50,160 nucleotides of DNA from Vibrio sp. PID17_43 (GTDB lineage: Bacteria > Pseudomonadota > Gammaproteobacteria > Enterobacterales > Vibrionaceae), in the NCBI RefSeq assembly GCF_002608565.1, contig NZ_LIXM01000028.1:1-50160 (forward strand), written 5' to 3'. Of this stretch, positions 45,259 through 50,160 are shown piece by piece. The position numbers and the translations under genes are program-made. Within the stretch, counting starts at the first letter, position 1. Each line of letters begins with the position of its first letter. The notes under the pieces were generated by a model, which did not search any database, was not told the DNA's origin, and worked only from the letters and a program-made list of their open reading frames with translations.

Positions 45259-47133
45259 ATGTCTTTTCAAAAGAATGAATCTTCTAACAAGAATGAGTCG
45301 GAAGGAAAAAATGGGCAAGGTGGAAGCTCGCCAATCGCAAGCCCTCTTAATGATCAACAATTTGGTTCACTCCAGCAAACTGTCTCTGAGTTGTCTTCAC
45401 AGCAACTTGCTTGGGTCAGTGGTTATTTCTGGGGTCTCGCACAAAATCAACCAAGTACTGCAGTCGCGATACCAATCGCACACGCAGCGGCGGCTGTCGC
45501 TGTACAACCGGCAGGTAAGTTGAGCATCATCTTTGCTTCTCAAACGGGTAATGCAAAAGGTGTTGCTGAAGCACTAGAGCAAGAAGCGAAAGCCGAAGGC
45601 ATTGCTGTAGAGCTCTTTGATGCCTGTGACTACAAAGGTAAAAATCTCGCTAAAGAGACACACGTTATTGTCGTGGCCTCGACCAATGGTGAAGGCGAAG
45701 CGCCAGATAATGCCATTGAACTGCATGAATTCCTTCAATCTAAGAAAGCACCTAAGTTACCAAACCTGCAATACGCAGTCATTGCGCTTGGCGATTCAAG
45801 CTATGAGTTCTTCTGCCAAACGGGTAAAGACTTCGATACTTACTTGTCTAAGCTTGGTGCAACTGCCTTCATCGATCGCATTGACTGTGATGTGGATTAC
45901 GATGCGCCAGCCGCGGAATGGCGCAAACAAGCCCTTGAACAAGTGAAAGAAGCGCTTTGTTCAGGTAATGAAGCGGAAGTGGTTCAGTTGCCAGTCGGGC
46001 AGGCAGCATCAGGCCACTCGTCTTATAATAAGCAAAACCCATACACTGCATCACTGCTGACAAGCCAAAAGATCACTGGCCGAGATTCAGGTAAAGATGT
46101 TCGCCATGTCGAAATTGACCTTGAAGAGTCTGGACTAACTTACCAAGCCGGTGATGCGCTCGGAGTTTGGTTTGATAACAGTTCAGAGTTGGCGAATGCT
46201 ATCCTTGCAAAAGCAGGCTTATCCGGTGTCGAGAGTGTCGAAGTTGATGGTGAGAGTTTATCTATTCACAGCGCTTTAGTTAGCAAATATGAGATCACCG
46301 CTTCTAATCCTCAACTCGTCACGAAGTTTGCAGAGCTTTCTGGTAGTAAGAAACTACAAAAGCTAGTGGAAGATAAAGACAAACTTCGTGAGTACGCAGC
46401 AAATACTCAAGTCGTAGATGTCCTTGCAGAAAAGAAGACCAATCTAAGCGCAGAAGAATTGGTTGGTTTACTTCGTCGATTGACACCTCGTCTGTATTCT
46501 ATCGCTTCGAGTCAAACGGAAGTGGACGAAGAAGTTCATCTAACTGTCGGATTGGTTGAATACGACAAAGGTGATGAGAAGCGCTATGGCGGAGCATCGA
46601 GTTTCCTCGCTCAACGTCTAGAAGAAGGCGGTGAAGTGAAAGTGTTTGTTGAGCACAACAATAACTTCAAACTGCCACAAGATGACAACACACCAATCAT
46701 CATGGTTGGTCCAGGCACAGGTATTGCGCCTTTCCGCAGCTTTATTCAAGAGCGTGATAACCGTGACGCGCAAGGCAAGAACTGGTTGTTCTTTGGTGAC
46801 CGTACCTTTACTCAAGATTTCCTTTACCAAGTTGAATGGCAAAAGTACCTCAAGTCAGGTTTGCTGACCCGCCTTGATGTCGCGTTTAGCCGTGACCAAG
46901 CAGAGAAGGTTTATGTTCAACATCGCATTCTAGAAAACGCTGAACAAGTTTGGCAATGGATTCAGAATGGTGCCTACATCTATGTGTGTGGTGATGCTAC
47001 TCGTATGGCAAAAGATGTTCACGATGCGCTGGTATTTGTAGCCGAGCAACAAGGCAAGCTATCTCGTGAAGAAGCAGAAGCATTTATCAACGATCTACGT
47101 AAAGCGAAACGTTACCAAAGGGATGTGTACTAA
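45259..47133 (+). CDS. cysJ: Sulfite reductase (NADPH) flavoprotein subunit
   Basis: CysJ passes electrons from NADPH through FAD and FMN to CysI. The flavodoxin domain starts around residue 88 with the FMN phosphate loop SQTGNAKG at about 94-101. The FAD domain shows RLYSIASSQ and the NADPH domain [14 protein letters not shown]. The final residues YQRDVY are the conserved C terminus, whose aromatic residue stacks on FAD. I prefer the ATG at 45259 (624 residues); another in-frame ATG seven codons earlier cannot be excluded. A low-complexity Asn/Lys/Ser/Gly stretch precedes the conserved part. Its stop overlaps the cysI start. Confidence 0.95.
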   Translation: MSFQKNESSNKNESEGKNGQGGSSPIASPLNDQQFGSLQQTVSELSSQQLAWVSGYFWGLAQNQPSTAVAIPIAHAAAAVAVQPAGKLSIIFASQTGNAKGVAEALEQEAKAEGIAVELFDACDYKGKNLAKETHVIVVASTNGEGEAPDNAIELHEFLQSKKAPKLPNLQYAVIALGDSSYEFFCQTGKDFDTYLSKLGATAFIDRIDCDVDYDAPAAEWRKQALEQVKEALCSGNEAEVVQLPVGQAASGHSSYNKQNPYTASLLTSQKITGRDSGKDVRHVEIDLEESGLTYQAGDALGVWFDNSSELANAILAKAGLSGVESVEVDGESLSIHSALVSKYEITASNPQLVTKFAELSGSKKLQKLVEDKDKLREYAANTQVVDVLAEKKTNLSAEELVGLLRRLTPRLYSIASSQTEVDEEVHLTVGLVEYDKGDEKRYGGASSFLAQRLEEGGEVKVFVEHNNNFKLPQDDNTPIIMVGPGTGIAPFRSFIQERDNRDAQGKNWLFFGDRTFTQDFLYQVEWQKYLKSGLLTRLDVAFSRDQAEKVYVQHRILENAEQVWQWIQNGAYIYVCGDATRMAKDVHDALVFVAEQQGKLSREEAEAFINDLRKAKRYQRDVY

Positions 47134-48869
47134 TGAGCGCGAATCAACAATCAAACAGCCAAGAAGTATTAGGTGAGGTGCTTGGTCCACTCTCGGATAA
47201 CGAGCGCCTTAAAAGAGAAAGTAATTTACTACGTGGAACGATTGAACAAGATCTGCAAGACCGCATTACTGGTGGCTTTACTGCAGACAACTTCCAGTTG
47301 ATTCGTTTCCACGGAATGTACCAGCAAGATGATCGCGATATCCGAAATGAGCGTGCTAAGCAAAAGCTGGAGCCACTACACAACGTCATGCTTCGTGCAC
47401 GTATGCCGGGGGGTATCATTACACCAAAGCAATGGCTAGCGATCGATAAGTTTGCAACTGAGCACTCTTTATATGGAAGTATTCGTCTTACTACTCGTCA
47501 AACGTTCCAGTTCCATGGCGTGCTAAAACCAAATATCAAGTTGATGCACCAAACGCTAAACAGCATTGGTATTGATTCGATTGCCACCGCGGGTGATGTT
47601 AACCGTAACGTCTTGTGTACCACTAACCCAGTGGAGTCGGAGCTACACCAAGAAGCGTACGAATGGGCGAAGAAGATCAGTGAGCATCTATTACCGAAGA
47701 CACGCGCTTATGCAGAGATTTGGCTCGACGGTGAAAAAGTAGAAAGCACGGAAGAAGACGAACCTATTTTGGGTAAGAACTACTTGCCACGTAAGTTTAA
47801 AACCACAGTGGTTATCCCACCGCAAAATGACGTAGACGTACATGCTAACGATCTTAACTTCGTAGCGATTGCAGATAACGGTAAGCTGGTTGGTTTTAAC
47901 GTGCTCGTTGGTGGTGGTCTAGCGATGACGCATGGCGATACGTCAACTTATCCACGTAGAGCGGATGACTTTGGTTTTATCCCATTAGAGAAAACACTTG
48001 ATGTTGCTGCTGCTGTAGTAACAACTCAACGTGATTGGGGTAACCGTTCTAACCGTAAGAATGCAAAAACCAAATACACATTAGATCGTGTCGGTAGTGA
48101 TGTGTTTAAAGCAGAAGTAGAAAAACGTGCCGGGGTTAAGTTTGAGCAAAGCCGCCCGTACGAATTCACGGAACGTGGTGACCGTATCGGTTGGGTTGAA
48201 GGGATCGATGGTAAGTATCATCTAGCACTCTTCATCGAAAACGGTCGTCTGCTGGATTTCCCAGGGAAACCACTTAAGACGGGTGTTGCTGAAATAGCCA
48301 AAATCCATAAAGGCGATTTCCGCATGACAGCAAACCAAAACCTGATTGTTGCAGGTGTACCGAAAAGCCAAAAAGCGAAGATCGAGAAGATTGCTCGTGA
48401 GCATGGCTTGATGGATGACGGCGTAAGTGAACAACGTAAAAACTCGATGGCGTGTGTGGCGTTCCCAACATGTCCATTAGCAATGGCAGAAGCAGAGCGC
48501 TTCCTTCCTCAGTTCGTAACCGATGTAGAAGGTATTCTCGAAAAGCATGGTCTACCTGAAGAAGACAATATCATTCTTCGTGTAACAGGGTGTCCAAACG
48601 GTTGTGGTCGAGCAATGTTGGCAGAAATCGGCTTAGTTGGTAAAGCGCCAGGTCGATACAACTTACACCTAGGTGGTAACCGTGGCGGAACGCGAGTGCC
48701 GAAGATGTACAAAGAGAATATTACGGATAAGCAAATCTTAGAAGAGATTGATCAGCTGGTGGCTCGTTGGGCTGCTGAACGTGAGGAAGGCGAAGCATTT
48801 GGCGACTTCACGATTCGAGTTGGTATTATCCAAGAAGTGTTCATATCAAAGAGGGACTTCCATGCTTGA
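47133..48869 (+). CDS. cysI: Sulfite reductase (NADPH) hemoprotein subunit
   Basis: CysI reduces sulfite to sulfide in six electron steps on a siroheme coupled to a [4Fe-4S] cluster. The cluster ligands are Cys441, Cys447, Cys487 and Cys491, in the CxxxxxC and CxxxC pattern of the family ([11 protein letters not shown] and [10 protein letters not shown]). Siroheme-binding basic residues lie in [12 protein letters not shown] near residue 115. The 578 residues are close to E. coli (570). The ATG overlaps the cysJ stop (TAATG) and the end overlaps cysH, so the three genes are translationally coupled. Confidence 0.97.
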   Translation: MSANQQSNSQEVLGEVLGPLSDNERLKRESNLLRGTIEQDLQDRITGGFTADNFQLIRFHGMYQQDDRDIRNERAKQKLEPLHNVMLRARMPGGIITPKQWLAIDKFATEHSLYGSIRLTTRQTFQFHGVLKPNIKLMHQTLNSIGIDSIATAGDVNRNVLCTTNPVESELHQEAYEWAKKISEHLLPKTRAYAEIWLDGEKVESTEEDEPILGKNYLPRKFKTTVVIPPQNDVDVHANDLNFVAIADNGKLVGFNVLVGGGLAMTHGDTSTYPRRADDFGFIPLEKTLDVAAAVVTTQRDWGNRSNRKNAKTKYTLDRVGSDVFKAEVEKRAGVKFEQSRPYEFTERGDRIGWVEGIDGKYHLALFIENGRLLDFPGKPLKTGVAEIAKIHKGDFRMTANQNLIVAGVPKSQKAKIEKIAREHGLMDDGVSEQRKNSMACVAFPTCPLAMAEAERFLPQFVTDVEGILEKHGLPEEDNIILRVTGCPNGCGRAMLAEIGLVGKAPGRYNLHLGGNRGGTRVPKMYKENITDKQILEEIDQLVARWAAEREEGEAFGDFTIRVGIIQEVFISKRDFHA

Positions 48870-49641
48870 TTCTGTAGCGTCCAAACCGGAGCTAGCAGAG
48901 TTACTGACATTAACGAAGACGGAGCAAATTCTCCGTCTTGCTCAAATCAATGTCGATCTCGAACAGCTTTCGGCACAAGAGAGACTAAAGTGGGCATTGG
49001 AGAATTTGGAAGGGGAGTTCGCTGTCTCATCCAGTTTCGGTATCCAAGCCGCAGTGATGCTCCATCTTGTGACACAACAAAAGCCGGACATTCCCATCAT
49101 CCTAACGGACACCGGTTATCTATTTGCAGAGACTTATCAATTCATCGATCAGTTGAAAGCGCAACTGAATCTTAACCTTAAAGTGTACCAAGCTAAAGAA
49201 AGTGCCAATTGGCAAGAAGCACGTTACGGAAAACTTTGGGAACAAGGTATAGAGGGAATTGAAAAGTACAACAAGATAAACAAAATCGAGCCAATGCGAC
49301 GAGCTCTACGTGAGCAAAATATAGGAACTTGGTTTTCAGGGTTGCGCCGCGAACAAAGCAAGTCACGAGCGGGGTTACCTATCTTGTCAATACAAAATGG
49401 TGTCTTCAAGTTTTTGCCCGTGATCGATTGGACAAATAAAGATGTGCACTATTATTTAGAAGAGCACGGTTTAAGTTATCATCCGCTTTGGGACCAAGGC
49501 TATCTCTCTGTAGGTGATACCCATACGACTATAAAGTGGGAGCCCGGAATGTCGGAAGAAGAAACCCGCTTCTTCGGATTAAAGCGTGAATGTGGATTGC
49601 ATGAAGATGATGGCTCTGAGCAAGATGGTTCGGGCATCTAG
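48862..49641 (+). CDS. cysH: Phosphoadenosine phosphosulfate reductase
   Basis: CysH reduces PAPS to sulfite using thioredoxin. The 259-residue protein starts at ATG 48862, overlapping cysI by 8 bases and preceded by GAGGG; the longer frame is cysI read in another frame. The PP-loop-like [10 protein letters not shown] is near residue 54, the [13 protein letters not shown] segment near 80, and [15 protein letters not shown] near 158. The catalytic cysteine is Cys244 in KRECGLH. No CC-CxxC cluster motif is present, so it is the PAPS type without an iron-sulfur cluster. It ends cysJIH at a terminator. Confidence 0.96.
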   Translation: MLDSVASKPELAELLTLTKTEQILRLAQINVDLEQLSAQERLKWALENLEGEFAVSSSFGIQAAVMLHLVTQQKPDIPIILTDTGYLFAETYQFIDQLKAQLNLNLKVYQAKESANWQEARYGKLWEQGIEGIEKYNKINKIEPMRRALREQNIGTWFSGLRREQSKSRAGLPILSIQNGVFKFLPVIDWTNKDVHYYLEEHGLSYHPLWDQGYLSVGDTHTTIKWEPGMSEEETRFFGLKRECGLHEDDGSEQDGSGI

Positions 49642-49676
49642 TCGTAAAGTTGGCTGTAACCGACTTTCAGGTAAAT

Positions 49677-49712
49677 AAAGAAAGCAGCTGCAAAGCCGCT
49701 TTCTTTATTTAT
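49677..49712 (+). terminator. Terminator of cysJIH
   Basis: AAAGAAAGC pairs with GCTTTCTTT around a 12-base loop, followed by ATTTAT. It lies 36 bases after the cysH stop. Confidence 0.82.
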
Positions 49713-49849
49713 AAGGTATGAAAATGTGCCTCAAAAGTATAACTCTGTGGATAAGTTGTTCACGTTCTTTGGGTAAAGTTGGATAAATAAGGCTTTGATC
49801 GAAAACACAGTGTTTAACCATTGTTTTTGCAATTTTTGCAAAATAACGC
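49713..49849. other. Spacer upstream of the rRNA promoters
   Basis: AT-rich, with no gene. Short T-rich and A-rich tracts (for example TTGCAATTTTTGCAAAATAA just before P1) could act as an UP element or as Fis sites, but I cannot assign them firmly. Confidence 0.4.
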
Positions 49850-49877
49850 TTGCCAATGTGAGCACGATCTCTATAAT
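49850..49877 (+). promoter_or_regulatory. rRNA operon promoter P1 (predicted)
   Basis: TTGCCA (49850-49855) and a perfect TATAAT (49872-49877) are 16 bases apart, followed by the G/C-containing discriminator GCGTCC. The short spacer and GC discriminator are the features that make rRNA promoters sensitive to ppGpp and starting nucleotides. Confidence 0.8.
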
Positions 49878-49915
49878 GCGTCCTTGTCGACAGGGCAGGG
49901 CTCACAAGGGCTCAG

Positions 49916-49933
49916 GGCAAGGTCGGCAAGGTC
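49916..49933 (+). repeat. Tandem nine-base repeat between the rRNA promoters
   Basis: GGCAAGGTC occurs twice in direct succession between P1 and P2. Related GGGC/GGGCT units lie just upstream (49892-49917). Confidence 0.85.
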
Positions 49934-49965
49934 AGAAAGAAAAACGAAATAATTTGAGAAAGTGT

Positions 49966-49993
49966 TTGACACAAAAGATTATCTCGCTAGAAT
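49966..49993 (+). promoter_or_regulatory. rRNA operon promoter P2 (predicted)
   Basis: A perfect TTGACA (49966-49971) and TAGAAT (49988-49993) are 16 bases apart, followed by the GC-rich discriminator GGCCGCC. An A-rich stretch (49936-49950) sits where an UP element would be. Confidence 0.85.
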
Positions 49994-49999
49994 GGCCGC

Positions 50000-50160
50000 C
50001 TCTTCCGAAGTGATGTAAGTCACAAAGAAGAATCGCTCTTTAAAAATAAGAACCTATCAATCTGTGTGGGCACTCGTTGATGATAATCCAATTAGATACC
50101 TTGGTATCAAATTAGGTTTCAATGAACTGAGTGACCAATCAAGTCGCAAGACTTGGCACA
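50000..50160 (+). ncRNA. 5' leader of an rRNA operon (16S gene lies beyond the window)
   Basis: A boxA-like CGCTCTTTAAAAAT (50034-50047) is the antitermination element of rRNA leaders. It is followed by two hairpins: AATTAGATACC / GGTATCAAATT (50090-50113) and CAAGTC-GCAA-GACTTG (50140-50155). The mature 16S start (AGAGTTTGATC) is not reached by base 50160. Confidence 0.85.

Noticed and set aside
50034..50160. Calling the 16S rRNA gene at the right edge
   Set aside because: Only leader sequence is present; the conserved start of 16S rRNA is not reached in the window.

Overview
This window is a stretch of core chromosome from a gammaproteobacterium that is almost certainly a Vibrio, most likely close to the V. 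parahaemolyticus / V. harveyi group. The clues are AphA (the low-cell-density quorum-sensing regulator of vibrios) beside ppc, a fused peroxiredoxin-glutaredoxin divergent from oxyR, a fused argininosuccinate lyase / acetylglutamate synthase (ArgHA), and the orders pilMNOPQ-aroK-aroB-damX-dam-rpe and dnaB-alr-pgi. I saw no insertion sequence, prophage, integron, CRISPR array or tRNA. Nearly all genes are intact housekeeping genes. Species cannot be fixed from sequence reading alone.

Layout. 1-104 is the 3' end of an EF-Tu gene. 585-1862 is a malic enzyme. 1978-7285 is the methionine block: metJ divergent from metBL, then metF, with MetJ operators and promoters readable in both control regions. 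7356-10969 holds aphA and ppc on the minus strand, separated by a long aphA leader and control region. 11249-17775 is the arginine block: argE divergent from argC-argB-argG, then argHA behind its own promoter region with tandem ARG boxes. 18039-19843 is prx-grx divergent from oxyR with a well-matched OxyR site. 19904-22468 is mrcA (PBP1A), divergent from pilMNOPQ (22648-27098), the inner-membrane assembly platform and secretin of the type IV / competence pilus. aroK, aroB, damX, dam and rpe follow up to 32188.

The second part starts with the ribosomal operon rpsF-priB-rpsR-rplI (32432-33853), whose leader carries a recognisable S6:S18 autoregulatory RNA element. Then come a DUF481 protein, dnaB, alr, a barrel-only outer-membrane protein, yjbQ, pgi, cheX, zur, dusA, pspG behind a sigma-54-type promoter, a second small outer-membrane barrel, a small unknown protein, and the sulfate-reduction operon cysJIH. 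The window ends in the tandem promoters and leader of an rRNA operon; the 16S gene itself lies beyond the edge.

How the genes work together. MetJ represses the methionine genes, metF supplies methyl-folate, and cysJIH supplies the reduced sulfur. ppc and malic enzyme balance the C4 pool that feeds aspartate and methionine. The arginine genes cover all but the middle of the pathway; the first step is supplied by the acetyltransferase tail of ArgHA. I did not find a clearly new system. The points most worth a second look are regulatory: the aphA control region, the zur leader dyad, the S6:S18 leader, the ARG boxes before argHA, the OxyR site and the pspG promoter. Among proteins, they are the ATPase-bearing DamX, the Omp85-like barrel behind alr and the unknown 76-residue protein before cysJ.
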